Source of the DNA: an uncultured Lachnospiraceae bacterium
GTDB lineage: Bacteria; Bacillota; Clostridia; Lachnospirales; Lachnospiraceae
Direction: 5' to 3'
Assembly (NCBI GenBank): GCA_949472775.1
Contig: CASWVG010000024.1
Location: 1-37,664 of the forward strand
DNA: 37,664 bases
Position 1 is the stretch's first letter. Each line of letters begins with the position of its first letter. Shown piece by piece: positions 5,919 to 14,307 of this stretch. Under the pieces are notes generated by a model. That model was given only the letters and a program-made list of their open reading frames with translations. It ran no database searches and was not told the origin of the DNA. Position numbers and translations under genes: made by a program.

Positions 5919-8588
5919 TTATGGTCTGATCTTTTTCGATACCTGCCGCTGCGCAATCTGGTCCTCCAGCGCTTTCACGCACGCGTTGACCGCCTTGCCC
6001 ATTCCTGCCGGGTTCTTTCCCCCTGCCTGCGCCATATTGGGACGACCGCCGCCGCCACCGCCGACAAATACAGCGATTTCCTTAATCAGATTGCCCGCAT
6101 GTGCACCCGCTGCAATCGCGCCGTCGGTGGCCATGGCAATCAGATTGACTTTCCCTTCTTTCTCGGAAACCAGCACGACCACGCCCTCTCCCAGCTTCTC
6201 CTTGAGCTGGTCACCCAGTTCACGCAGACCGTTCATATCCACGCCCGACACCTTTGACGCAAGAAGCTGTACGCCATTTACCTCCTGCACCTGGTCCATC
6301 ACATCGCCGAGCGCCTCTCTCGCCGCTTTGCTCTTCAAGGACTCGTTCTCGCTCTGCAGCGCTTTCATCTCCGCCATCAGGTGCTCGCACCGCTCCACCA
6401 GATTAGCCGGATTGGTCTTAAGCGCCTTGGCAGCCGCGTTCAGTTCCTCTTCCAGTCTATAATAGTAAGCCGTCACATTGCTGCCCGTCACCGCCTCGAT
6501 ACGGCGCACGCCCGCCGCCACACCGGACTCGGACAGAATCTTAAAGGAGCCGATCGCCCCTGTAGATTTCACATGGGTGCCACCGCACAGCTCCTTGGAG
6601 AAATCGCCCATCTGCACGACGCGCACTGTCTCCCCGTACTTTTCCCCGAAAAGGGCCATCGCGCCGGACTGCTTTGCCTCCTCTATGGTCATCTCCTTTG
6701 TCTCCACAGAAAGGTTCTCCGCAATCTTTTCATTGACGATCTGTTCCACCTTCTTCAGCTCATCCGCCGTCATCGCCGCGGAATGGGAGAAGTCAAAACG
6801 GGTTCTCTCCCCGTCCTGATAAGAGCCTGCCTGCTCCACATGGCTGCCCAGCACTTCCCGCAACGCCTTCTGCAGAAGATGGGTGGCGCTGTGGTTCTTG
6901 CATGTATTCCCTCTTCTTGTGGAATCCACTGTCAAGATTGCGGTGTCTCCCACCTGAATACTGCCCTTCGTCACCCTGCCGACATGTCCCACCTTGCCGC
7001 CAAGCAGCTTGATGGTATTCTCCACCTGAAATTCCCCATCCCCTGTGGAAATCACGCCGATATCGCCCTCCTGACCACCCATGGTGGCATAGAAAGGGGT
7101 CTGCTCCAGGATCACCGTGCCAACCTCGTCTTCCGCCAGCTCCTCCACCAGCTCTGTCTCGGTTGTAAGCACCGTGATTCTGGAATCATATGTCAGATTG
7201 TCATAACCCACAAACTCCGTGGTAATAGCGGGATCGATGGATTCATACACAGTCACGTCCGCACCCATGTAATTCGTTACTTTACGTGCCTTGCGCGCCT
7301 TGTCTTTCTGCTCCTGCATACATGCCGCAAAGCCGTCCTCGTCCACCGTAAAGCCCTTCTCCTCCAGAATCTCTCTCGTCAGATCGAGAGGGAAACCAAA
7401 CGTATCATAAAGCTTAAAGGCATCCGCACCGCCAAGCTGCTTCCCGCCGTCTTTCTCCACTGCCTCAGTCATCTCGTTTAAAATGCTTAAGCCCTGATCG
7501 ATGGTTTTATTGAACTTGCTCTCCTCCTGCTTGAGCACATTGAAGATAAAGTCTTTCTTCTCCTCAAGCTCGGGATACCCGTCTTTGGAGCCTTCAATCA
7601 CGGTTCCCGCCAGATCGGCGAGGAACATGTCCTTGATGCCGAGTTTCCTGCCCTGTCTCGCCGCACGGCGGATAATCCGGCGCAGCACATAACCGCGTCC
7701 CTCGTTAGAAGGCATAATGCCGTCCGAAATCATAAAGGTCGCGGAACGGATATGGTCCGTGATAATACGGATGGAAACGTCCGTCTCGTAGTCCTTCTTA
7801 TATTCTACGCCCGCAATTTCGCACACCGTTGTGCGCAGCGCAAACACCGTGTCCACGTCGAAAATGGAATCCACGTCCTGCACCACGGAGGCAAGTCTCT
7901 CAAGCCCCATTCCCGTGTCGATGTTCTTCTGTTCAAGCTCCGTGTAGTTGCCCTTGCCGTCGTTGTCGAACTGGGTAAATACATTGTTCCAGATTTCCAT
8001 GTAACGGTCACAGTCACAACCCACAGTACACCCGGGCTTACCGCAGCCGTACTTCTCACCCCGGTCATAGTAGATCTCCGAGCAGGGACCACAGGGACCG
8101 GAACCGTGCTCCCAGAAATTGTCCGCCTTGCCGAAACGGAAAATCCGCTCCGGGGCAATGCCGATTTCGTGGTTCCAGATATCAAATGCCTCATCGTCGT
8201 TTTCATAGACGGAAGGATACAGTCTGTCGGCAGGCAGTCCCACCACCCTGGTCAGAAACTCCCAGCTCCATGCGATAGCCTCACGCTTAAAATAATCTCC
8301 GAAGGAGAAATTGCCAAGCATCTCAAAAAAGGTACCATGTCTTGCGGTCTTTCCCACATTCTCCAGATCCCCGGTACGGATGCACTTCTGGCAGGTTGTC
8401 ACACGGCGTCTCGGCGGAATCTCCTGTCCCGTGAAATAAGGCTTCAACGGCGCCATGCCGGAGTTGATCAGAAGCAGGCTGTTGTCGTTTTGAGGCACCA
8501 GTGAAAAACTCTTCATCTTCAAATGCCCCTTGCTCTCGAAAAATTCAAGGAACATCCTTCGTAATTCATTTACACCATATGGTTTCAT
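5919..8588 (-). CDS. alaS: Alanyl-tRNA synthetase
   Basis: Charges tRNA-Ala and edits Ser/Gly mischarging in the cytoplasm. The 889-residue length is typical. Class II catalytic features are at the N-terminus: NSGMAPLKPYFTG, CQKCIRTGDLENVGKT and RHGTFFEMLGNFSFGDYF. The editing domain has the zinc motif HSATH near residue 565 and CGGTH near 670, and the C-terminal DHHA1 domain ends with the glycine-rich FVGGGGGGRPNMAQAGG. GGAGG precedes the ATG at 8588. It lies 180 bp downstream of glyS on the same strand. The gap contains a structured leader (8612-8774) but no T-box signature. Confidence 0.98.
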   Translation of the reverse strand: MKPYGVNELRRMFLEFFESKGHLKMKSFSLVPQNDNSLLLINSGMAPLKPYFTGQEIPPRRRVTTCQKCIRTGDLENVGKTARHGTFFEMLGNFSFGDYFKREAIAWSWEFLTRVVGLPADRLYPSVYENDDEAFDIWNHEIGIAPERIFRFGKADNFWEHGSGPCGPCSEIYYDRGEKYGCGKPGCTVGCDCDRYMEIWNNVFTQFDNDGKGNYTELEQKNIDTGMGLERLASVVQDVDSIFDVDTVFALRTTVCEIAGVEYKKDYETDVSIRIITDHIRSATFMISDGIMPSNEGRGYVLRRIIRRAARQGRKLGIKDMFLADLAGTVIEGSKDGYPELEEKKDFIFNVLKQEESKFNKTIDQGLSILNEMTEAVEKDGGKQLGGADAFKLYDTFGFPLDLTREILEEKGFTVDEDGFAACMQEQKDKARKARKVTNYMGADVTVYESIDPAITTEFVGYDNLTYDSRITVLTTETELVEELAEDEVGTVILEQTPFYATMGGQEGDIGVISTGDGEFQVENTIKLLGGKVGHVGRVTKGSIQVGDTAILTVDSTRRGNTCKNHSATHLLQKALREVLGSHVEQAGSYQDGERTRFDFSHSAAMTADELKKVEQIVNEKIAENLSVETKEMTIEEAKQSGAMALFGEKYGETVRVVQMGDFSKELCGGTHVKSTGAIGSFKILSESGVAAGVRRIEAVTGSNVTAYYYRLEEELNAAAKALKTNPANLVERCEHLMAEMKALQSENESLKSKAAREALGDVMDQVQEVNGVQLLASKVSGVDMNGLRELGDQLKEKLGEGVVVLVSEKEGKVNLIAMATDGAIAAGAHAGNLIKEIAVFVGGGGGGRPNMAQAGGKNPAGMGKAVNACVKALEDQIAQRQVSKKIRP

Positions 8589-8611
8589 CGTTCTCTTATC
8601 CTCCTATGTGG

Positions 8612-8774
8612 TTTTGAAAGCTGATTGCGCCGTGCAGCGCACCCCCGCAATCACCGCCCTTTTCGCAATATAAGCTGCCGCCTGGCTTGCCCATAAGGCT
8701 TTCCCTTCCCATGTCTAAGCGTCTATACAAGTTAACCTGCGCATCCGCTCAGCTGCTGTCCGGGGCTTTCAAAA
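8612..8774 (-). other. Structured leader/intergenic element between glyS and alaS
   Basis: TTTTGAAAGC (8612-8621) and GCTTTCAAAA (8765-8774) form a perfect 10-bp inverted repeat that closes the whole gap. Inside, TGATTGCG (8622-8629) and CGCAATCA (8646-8653) form a second perfect stem, with an inner GTGC-AGC-GCAC. On the minus strand the element starts at the glyS stop codon and ends just before the alaS Shine-Dalgarno. The T-box core (GGTGGTACCGCG-like) and a terminator T-run are both absent, so it is not a standard T-box. The TGAAAG-then-hairpin order resembles the element at 10202-10304. Confidence 0.45.
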
Positions 8775-10157
8775 GGTAAATTTATCCGCAAAATACGCGT
8801 CCAGCTGATCCATCTGGATACGCTCCTGCTCCATGGAATCGCGGAAACGCACGGTCACGCAGTTGTCCGTCTCGGAATCAAAATCGTACGTCACACAGAA
8901 CGGTGTCCCGATCTCATCCTGACGGCGGTATCTCTTACCAATATTGCCACGGTCGTCAAACTCGCAGTTATATTTCTTCGACAACTGTGCGAAAATCTTC
9001 TCCGCGCCCTCATTTAACTTCTTGGAAAGGGGCAGCACGCCAATTTTCACGGGTGCAAGCGCCGGGTGGAAGTGCAGTACGGTACGCACATCGCCCTCGC
9101 CGATCTCCTCCTCGTCATACGCGCCGCAGAGCACTGCAAGGAAGAGTCTCTCCACACCGAGGGAAGGCTCTATCACATAAGGAATATATTTCTCGTTCTT
9201 CGTGTCGTCAAAGTAAGTCAGATCCTGGCCGGATGTATTCTGATGCTGGGTCAGATCATAGTCTGTCCTGTCTGCAATGCCCCACAGCTCGCCCCAGCCG
9301 AAAGGGAACAGGAACTCGATATCCGTGGTCGCTTTGGAGTAGAAGGAAAGCTCCTCCGGATCGTGGTCTCGGACTCTCATCTCCTCCTCCTTCATGCCAA
9401 GGCTCTTTAAGAAGTCAATACAGTACTTTTTCCAGTAAGCGAACCACTCAAGGTCTGTGTCCGGCTCGCAGAAAAACTCCATCTCCATCTGCTCAAACTC
9501 ACGCACGCGGAAGATAAAGTTGCCGGGTGTGATCTCATTTCGGAAAGACTTACCCACCTGACAGATGCCGAAAGGAATCTTCTTGCGGGAAGTTCTCTGT
9601 ACATTCTTGAAGTTGACAAAGATGCCCTGCGCTGTCTCAGGACGCAGGTAAACCGTATTCTTGGCATCCTCGGTGACGCCCTGGAACGTCTTGAACATCA
9701 GGTTAAACTGTCTGATATCAGTAAAATTATGTTTGCCGCATGTGGGGCAGGGAATGTTATGTTCCTCGATAAAATCCTTCATCTGCTGCTGGCTCCAGCC
9801 ATCCACAGAGGATTCCAGTGTCATGCCATTCTCCGCCACATAATCCTCGATGATCTTATCCGCGCGGAATCTCTCATGGCACTCCTTACAATCCATAAGG
9901 GGATCGGAAAAACTGCCGAGATGGCCGCTTGCCACCCAGACTTGCGGATTCATCAGAATCGCGCAGTCAACACCCACATTGTAAGGGCTTTCCATGACAA
10001 ATTTCTGCCACCACGCCTTCTTGATGTTATTTTTCAGCTCCACGCCCAGATTACCGAAATCCCATGTATTTGCCAATCCGCCGTAAATCTCGGAACCGGG
10101 ATACACAAACCCTCTCGCCTTCGATAACGCCACAATTTTCTCCATTGTCTTTTCCAT
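8769..10157 (-). CDS. glyS: Glycyl-tRNA synthetase (dimeric, class II)
   Basis: A 462-residue alpha2-type glycyl-tRNA synthetase, the kind related to the eukaryotic and archaeal enzymes rather than the alpha2-beta2 GlyQ/GlyS type. It shows motif 1 in the N-terminal region ([20 protein letters not shown]), motif 2 ([19 protein letters not shown]), motif 3 ([14 protein letters not shown]) and a C-terminal anticodon-binding domain. Four cysteines (C90, C93, C137, C140) form a zinc-binding insert. The ATG at 10157 has GGAGG eight bases upstream; an upstream in-frame GTG at 10163 is too close to the site. No T-box was seen in the 148-bp leader, which is occupied by a structured element. Confidence 0.97.
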   Translation of the reverse strand: MEKTMEKIVALSKARGFVYPGSEIYGGLANTWDFGNLGVELKNNIKKAWWQKFVMESPYNVGVDCAILMNPQVWVASGHLGSFSDPLMDCKECHERFRADKIIEDYVAENGMTLESSVDGWSQQQMKDFIEEHNIPCPTCGKHNFTDIRQFNLMFKTFQGVTEDAKNTVYLRPETAQGIFVNFKNVQRTSRKKIPFGICQVGKSFRNEITPGNFIFRVREFEQMEMEFFCEPDTDLEWFAYWKKYCIDFLKSLGMKEEEMRVRDHDPEELSFYSKATTDIEFLFPFGWGELWGIADRTDYDLTQHQNTSGQDLTYFDDTKNEKYIPYVIEPSLGVERLFLAVLCGAYDEEEIGEGDVRTVLHFHPALAPVKIGVLPLSKKLNEGAEKIFAQLSKKYNCEFDDRGNIGKRYRRQDEIGTPFCVTYDFDSETDNCVTVRFRDSMEQERIQMDQLDAYFADKFTF

Positions 10158-10201
10158 TCTCACTGCCTCCGTTTTCTTTCCTCTCTATGTATTATGACTA
10201 T

Positions 10202-10304
10202 GCGGAGAATGCCCGCTTTTTAGCATTCTCCTGCGTGAAAGTGATTTGCGAAACAAATCTGGAACTTCCAAGTCAGTTTTGCTGCGCTTTAGAAGTCTTT
10301 TCAC
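10202..10304 (-). repeat. Structured intergenic element A, upstream of glyS
   Basis: A hairpin GGAGAATGC (10204-10212) / GCATTCTCC (10223-10231) stands next to an outer stem GTGAAA (10235-10240) / TTTCAC (10299-10304). The outer stem encloses two more hairpins, GATTTG/CAAATC (10243-10259) and ACTTC/GAAGT (10264-10296). The element at 17384-17493 has the same order of stems with different bases. It begins right after the stop codon of the lipoprotein gene and ends 45 bp before glyS. Confidence 0.55.
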
Positions 10305-10305
10305 T

Positions 10306-10941
10306 TTATTCGTATATAATGTAGGAAAGCGACATGGTTCCGTCCGCCTCCTGATTACTGATCTTCACACTCTTCTTCCCCACAAGGGTAAGTTCCTGCC
10401 CGCTATGTGCACTCTGGTTTACATAAAGTGTTTTGCCAGGCAGATTGACGAGCATCTCCTCGCCGCTCTTCGTCTCCAGAATAAATACTTGCGTCTTATC
10501 CCAGTCTTCGATGTAACCGACCTCCGCCGCTTTTCCCTCCGGCGATACAAAGGGCACGGCCTCCAGCTCGAATCCTTCATCCGATGCGCCTGCAAGCGTC
10601 CCCACATACAACACCCTGCGATTAAATCCGCTGTAATCCTCCGGTGAGGCATATTTGAAATCCATCACGATACTGCCGCCCTTTTCTTCCACTGCCTCAA
10701 GAGACACTTTCTTTTCACCGTTTTCCGCGCAGTATTCATCCACACGCGAGACGGCAAACTCTTCTAACGCAGGCGGCTCGATCTGATAGTAATTCTGATC
10801 CATCTTCCCGACAATCCGGTGCATGATATCCCCGTCTTTGCTAAAAGACAACGTATTTATTTCCGGCGCCTGCCCCTCCCCACATCCGGCAAGACCCAGA
10901 AGCAGTATTGTCAATCCAAGTAATCCCGCTGCTTTTCGCAT
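10306..10941 (-). CDS. Hypothetical lipoprotein
   Basis: A 211-residue protein of unknown function. A basic N-terminus and hydrophobic stretch end in the lipobox L-A-G-C20, so it should be exported and lipid-anchored to the outer face of the membrane. The rest is a mixed alpha/beta sequence with no motif that I recognise; the mature part has a second cysteine (DEYCAEN). It lies between recO and glyS, about 70 bp after recO, and probably shares the era-yqzL-recO transcript. Family assignment would need a profile search. Confidence 0.8.
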   Translation of the reverse strand: MRKAAGLLGLTILLLGLAGCGEGQAPEINTLSFSKDGDIMHRIVGKMDQNYYQIEPPALEEFAVSRVDEYCAENGEKKVSLEAVEEKGGSIVMDFKYASPEDYSGFNRRVLYVGTLAGASDEGFELEAVPFVSPEGKAAEVGYIEDWDKTQVFILETKSGEEMLVNLPGKTLYVNQSAHSGQELTLVGKKSVKISNQEADGTMSLSYIIYE

Positions 10942-11012
10942 ATTGTCCCCTCTATGTCCATGCTTACTCTACCGTGCCACACGCAAGACACTGCTCACTC
11001 CGCACGGCTCAA

Positions 11013-11675
11013 TCATAAATCATCATACAAGATATTTTCTACAATTTCAAGACTTTTAAACGGACGGTCAATGGTTCGGCGGCGGTAGTCGTCCGCGATC
11101 ATCCTGAGCTGTGCAAGAACCTGCGGTGTCACGGTAAAAGTATAAAGCTTTTCAACCGTGCTTTCCGCGATGTAATTGACCGCGTACCTGGTGGATTCCT
11201 CCCAGTCTCCCTCCTGCGGCATTCCCGGGAATTCCCCGTTTAACACCATTGCCTTCATCTCAAATATGTACCGCACCAGCGCATTGGAAAGTCCCTCGTG
11301 CATGAGTGCACGCAGGGACTGGTAGAGGAGCTTTAACATCTCCTTCTCGTCATTATTTTCTCTCGTGTAATAATCCATAACCTCCAGAAAGTACATGCCG
11401 TAAAACGCACCCTCATAATCGTTTCGAAGGCCCTCAAAATAGTTCGTAATCTCAGCCTCCATCACATTGTAGGAGGTTCTTCCTTCATACAGCTTAAAGG
11501 TACCGAAACAAAACGGATTGGTTGCCGCCAAAAACTTGCTGTTCTGTTTTCTTGCGCCTCTTACAAAGGCCGGTATCTTTCCGCGCTCCTTTGTCAAAAG
11601 TACGATTCTTCTGTCATAGTCGTTTATCGGTTCAGCCTTTAAAACCATCCCCGTAATCTCTGTAATACCCTGCAT
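11013..11675 (-). CDS. recO: DNA repair protein RecO (short form without zinc cysteines)
   Basis: RecO anneals ssDNA and loads RecA with RecR in gap repair. The N-terminal OB fold is clear: ITGMVLKAEPINDYDRRIVL followed by LTKERGKIPAFVRGARK. A helical C-terminal part follows. At 220 residues it is about 25-30 shorter than many Firmicutes RecO proteins. The CxxC...C..C zinc loop found in many homologues is replaced by GEFPGMPQEGDWEES, so it should not bind zinc there. GAGGAG lies about 8 bases before the ATG at 11675. The start lies inside the yqzL gene in another frame, which suggests translational coupling. Confidence 0.92.
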   Translation of the reverse strand: MQGITEITGMVLKAEPINDYDRRIVLLTKERGKIPAFVRGARKQNSKFLAATNPFCFGTFKLYEGRTSYNVMEAEITNYFEGLRNDYEGAFYGMYFLEVMDYYTRENNDEKEMLKLLYQSLRALMHEGLSNALVRYIFEMKAMVLNGEFPGMPQEGDWEESTRYAVNYIAESTVEKLYTFTVTPQVLAQLRMIADDYRRRTIDRPFKSLEIVENILYDDL

Positions 11676-11799
11676 GAGAATGCTCCTCTGACTGCTTGGT
11701 CTCTTCCCTCTCCTCTTGTCTTGCCGCGTCTTTATAGGCCAGAAAATCTTCGATTTTCCCTGTCGCCATAAACTGCTCCCAGTAGTTTAATCCCTTCAT
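11632..11799 (-). CDS. yqzL: YqzL-like small protein
   Basis: A 55-residue ORF below usual length cut-offs. It reads MKGLNYWEQFMATGKIEDFL, AYKDAARQEEREETKQSEEH and SHAGYYRDYGDGFKG. The pattern of Trp, Phe and TG-I-x-x-(F/Y)-L-x-(Y/F)-K matches the YqzL-like family, which in Bacilli and Clostridia is encoded between era and recO, exactly as here. AGGGGG lies seven bases before the ATG at 11799. The 3' end overlaps the recO start by 44 bp. Its function is not known. A highly charged middle follows the conserved N-terminal helix. Confidence 0.8.
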   Translation of the reverse strand: MKGLNYWEQFMATGKIEDFLAYKDAARQEEREETKQSEEHSHAGYYRDYGDGFKG

Positions 11800-11858
11800 C
11801 TTACGCCCCCTGATACTTTATCTCTCACAAGACATAGGGTTCGCAGATTTACAAAATT

Positions 11859-12803
11859 CTATTCTGTGTCGCCGGGATTATACCCGAAATTTTTAAGCAG
11901 ATAGTCGCTGTCCCGCCAGTCCTTTTTCACCCGCACCCAGAGTTTTAAATTCACCTGATTTTCCACCAGTTCCTCGATATCCCTGCGCGCCATGGAGCCG
12001 ATCTTTTTAAGCATCGCCCCCTGCTTTCCGATGATAATACCCTTGTGGGAATCCTTCTCGCAGACGATGGTCGCCTCAATGTCCACAATCTTCTTTTTAA
12101 ACTTCATCTGCTCGATGGTGACGGCGATGCCGTGGGGAATCTCCTCCTCCAGACAGCGAAGTGCCTTCTCACGGATCAGTTCCGCTACAATCTGCCGCAC
12201 CGGCTGGTCCGTCACCGTGTCCTCATCATAAAACGGTTCGCCGTAAGGCAGATACTTCATAATACAGTCAATCAGGATCTGCAGTCCGTCCTTCTTCAGT
12301 GCAGACACAGGCACGATCTCCGCAAAATCCAGTTCCTTTCTGTAAGCGTCGATATAGGTGAGAAGCAGCTCCTTCTTCACCGTGTCAATCTTATTTATCA
12401 CAAGAATAACAGGCGTTTTTGTTTTCTTCAGTTCCTCTATGATGTGCTTTTCCCCCGCGCCTATGTAGTCTGACGGCTCCACCAGCCAGAGAATCACATC
12501 CACCTCGGACAGCGTGCTCTCCGCCGCGTCCACCATATAGTCTCCCAGCTTGTTCTTCGCCTTGTGGATGCCCGGCGTGTCCAGAAACACGATCTGCCCC
12601 TCCTCGCATGTGTACACAGTCCGGATCCTGTTTCTGGTCGTCTGGGGCTTCTTTGAGGTAATCGCGATCTTCTGCCCGATCAGCGCGTTCATCAGCGTGG
12701 ATTTTCCCACATTCGGTCTGCCGATCAGTGTGGCAAAGCCGGACTTCACCTGCCGGTTCGCCTGGATACTATTTTCATTGTTATTTTGAATATCACCTGT
12801 CAT
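11859..12803 (-). CDS. era: GTPase Era
   Basis: An essential GTPase that binds the 3' end of 16S rRNA during 30S assembly. Residues of note: G1 GRPNVGKS (28-35), switch I TTRNRIRTV, G3 DTPG (75-78), G4 NKID (137-140), G5 SAL (167-169), and a C-terminal KH domain with GIIIGKQGAMLKKIG (255-269). An N-terminal extension of about 18 polar residues (MTGDIQNNNENSIQANRQ) precedes the G domain. The ribosome-binding site is weak (CGGGATAA). It heads the era-yqzL-recO cluster, a conserved Firmicutes arrangement. Confidence 0.97.
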   Translation of the reverse strand: MTGDIQNNNENSIQANRQVKSGFATLIGRPNVGKSTLMNALIGQKIAITSKKPQTTRNRIRTVYTCEEGQIVFLDTPGIHKAKNKLGDYMVDAAESTLSEVDVILWLVEPSDYIGAGEKHIIEELKKTKTPVILVINKIDTVKKELLLTYIDAYRKELDFAEIVPVSALKKDGLQILIDCIMKYLPYGEPFYDEDTVTDQPVRQIVAELIREKALRCLEEEIPHGIAVTIEQMKFKKKIVDIEATIVCEKDSHKGIIIGKQGAMLKKIGSMARRDIEELVENQVNLKLWVRVKKDWRDSDYLLKNFGYNPGDTE

Positions 12804-12949
12804 TCTATTTTATCCCGTTCTCTTTCCTATTATTCTGCCAGTTTTTTCGTTGCGGCTGTTATTTATTCTGACCCTGTAAGCCATCTGCTTCACGCCCGGA
12901 GCGTCAAAGACCGCAGCTTCTCTCTCCTCATACCGGTTACCGACTGCTG

Positions 12950-14197
12950 CTATTCCTGCTCATCATCCGCACCGGTTTTCAGTTCGCCGGCCTCCTCTTC
13001 CTCCTGTATCTCCCTGATTGAAACCGGACACCGGAACCTTATTTTACCCACACACAGTTCCCGCTGCGCTCCCTTCTCACCGTGGGCCGCCGCGCGCTTT
13101 TCCCTGCGTTTTTTCCACACCTTCCGCAGAATGCGCACAACAATCACCGCCACCGCAATCACTGCGAGCCACAGCACAATATAGGGAATGTCAATCACAA
13201 GGCCGATGGCAAAATCCCGGATGCCAAGTCCGATATCATCCAGACTCTTCATAAAGCCGCTCTCAATCCGCTGCCATACGGTTGCCTCCTGCGGCGGCGA
13301 ATACTTGCGGACTTCCGTTATGGTAAGTTCCACCGTGCTGTAGTCGATCTGGTTATCATAAGTGCGAAGCTGGGACTCCATGCTCTCAAGCTGGTAACGC
13401 ACCTCAGAAAGACGTCCCTCGATGGCAATGATATCTTCCACGCTCTCCGCCTTCTCCATCAGCGCAAGCAGCCTCTCCTGCTCTGTCACAAGCGCTTTCT
13501 TGTGGCTTTCCAGATCCACATACTGCAGGGTGACGTCCTCCACATTCTCGGCACGGCTGGTTATATTGGTCTGCTCTCCCACCTGCGCCAGAAAACCGTC
13601 CAGTTTCTCCTTTGGCACGCGGGCAGTCACATTGGCACAGCGCTGCTTGACAAGCTGGTCATCCGCATAATAACTGTTTACGTCGTAGACAGAAATATAT
13701 TCTATGTAGCCGCCAAGCGCCTCCACCTGCTTCTGCAGTCCCGGCACAAGCGTGTCAAAATCCTCCGTCTCCGCAAGGATGTTCACGGTCTTGATCAGCT
13801 TGCGCGCGATCTCCGGCTCCGCCACCGCGCCCTGCCCGGCGCCCTCCTGCACATAGCCTTCCTCGCTGACTGGCTCCTCAGCGGCGGCTTCCGCCTCCCC
13901 ATAATCATAGGAAGCCGACTTGGCGCCGTTGCTTAAGACCACACCGCCGTCATAGTACGCCGCCGTATCATAAGCCATGCTGTCCTCATAGGCAATCTCT
14001 TCTGCCACCGCCGCAGGTGCCGATTCCAAAGACATGGTTTTCGCCCCTCCGCCGGCGCTGCCGCAGGCTGTGATAACAGCTGTTATCGCCAAAACCGCCG
14101 GAACCACCCGCAGCCTGACTTTCCTTTTTCCGTTCCTGCCGTTCTTATGATTCCTGCTCATCTCACTGTTCTCACTTTTGCTGCCCATCCTTTTCAT
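12950..14197 (-). CDS. DUF4349-domain lipoprotein with C-terminal membrane helix
   Basis: A 415-residue envelope protein. A long basic N-terminus leads into a hydrophobic stretch ending V-I-T-A-C45, a lipobox. A low-complexity acidic/Ala/Tyr-rich linker follows (about 55-125), then a DUF4349 domain (KLIKTVNILAETEDFDTLVP, later ARVPKEKLDGFLAQVG). A coiled-coil segment lies around residues 215-270 (SHKKALVTEQERLLALMEKA), then a transmembrane helix (IVLWLAVIAVAVIVVRIL) and a basic cytoplasmic tail. Family members are known only as surface proteins of unknown role. GGGAGG lies seven bases before the start. A lipobox combined with a TM helix would tether both ends of the extracytoplasmic domain. 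Confidence 0.87.
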   Translation of the reverse strand: MKRMGSKSENSEMSRNHKNGRNGKRKVRLRVVPAVLAITAVITACGSAGGGAKTMSLESAPAAVAEEIAYEDSMAYDTAAYYDGGVVLSNGAKSASYDYGEAEAAAEEPVSEEGYVQEGAGQGAVAEPEIARKLIKTVNILAETEDFDTLVPGLQKQVEALGGYIEYISVYDVNSYYADDQLVKQRCANVTARVPKEKLDGFLAQVGEQTNITSRAENVEDVTLQYVDLESHKKALVTEQERLLALMEKAESVEDIIAIEGRLSEVRYQLESMESQLRTYDNQIDYSTVELTITEVRKYSPPQEATVWQRIESGFMKSLDDIGLGIRDFAIGLVIDIPYIVLWLAVIAVAVIVVRILRKVWKKRREKRAAAHGEKGAQRELCVGKIRFRCPVSIREIQEEEEAGELKTGADDEQE

Positions 14198-14307
14198 AAC
14201 TTTTCCTCCCTTTCCCGAAAACGGTTGTTCTCAAAATCAACTGTCTCTACTTGAAATACCTTTCCGGGAAAGAAAAAGTTGCATTTTCCAAAAAATAACA
14301 TCCGTTT

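Noticed and set aside
6381..7481. 366-codon plus-strand ORF over alaS
   Set aside because: Shadow of alaS; His/Leu/Arg-rich translation with no family features.
10158..10305. T-box upstream of glyS
   Set aside because: No specifier stem, T-box core or terminator with T-run; the space is filled by element A.
13082..13936. 284-codon plus-strand ORF over the DUF4349 gene
   Set aside because: Antisense shadow without start signal or recognisable protein pattern.
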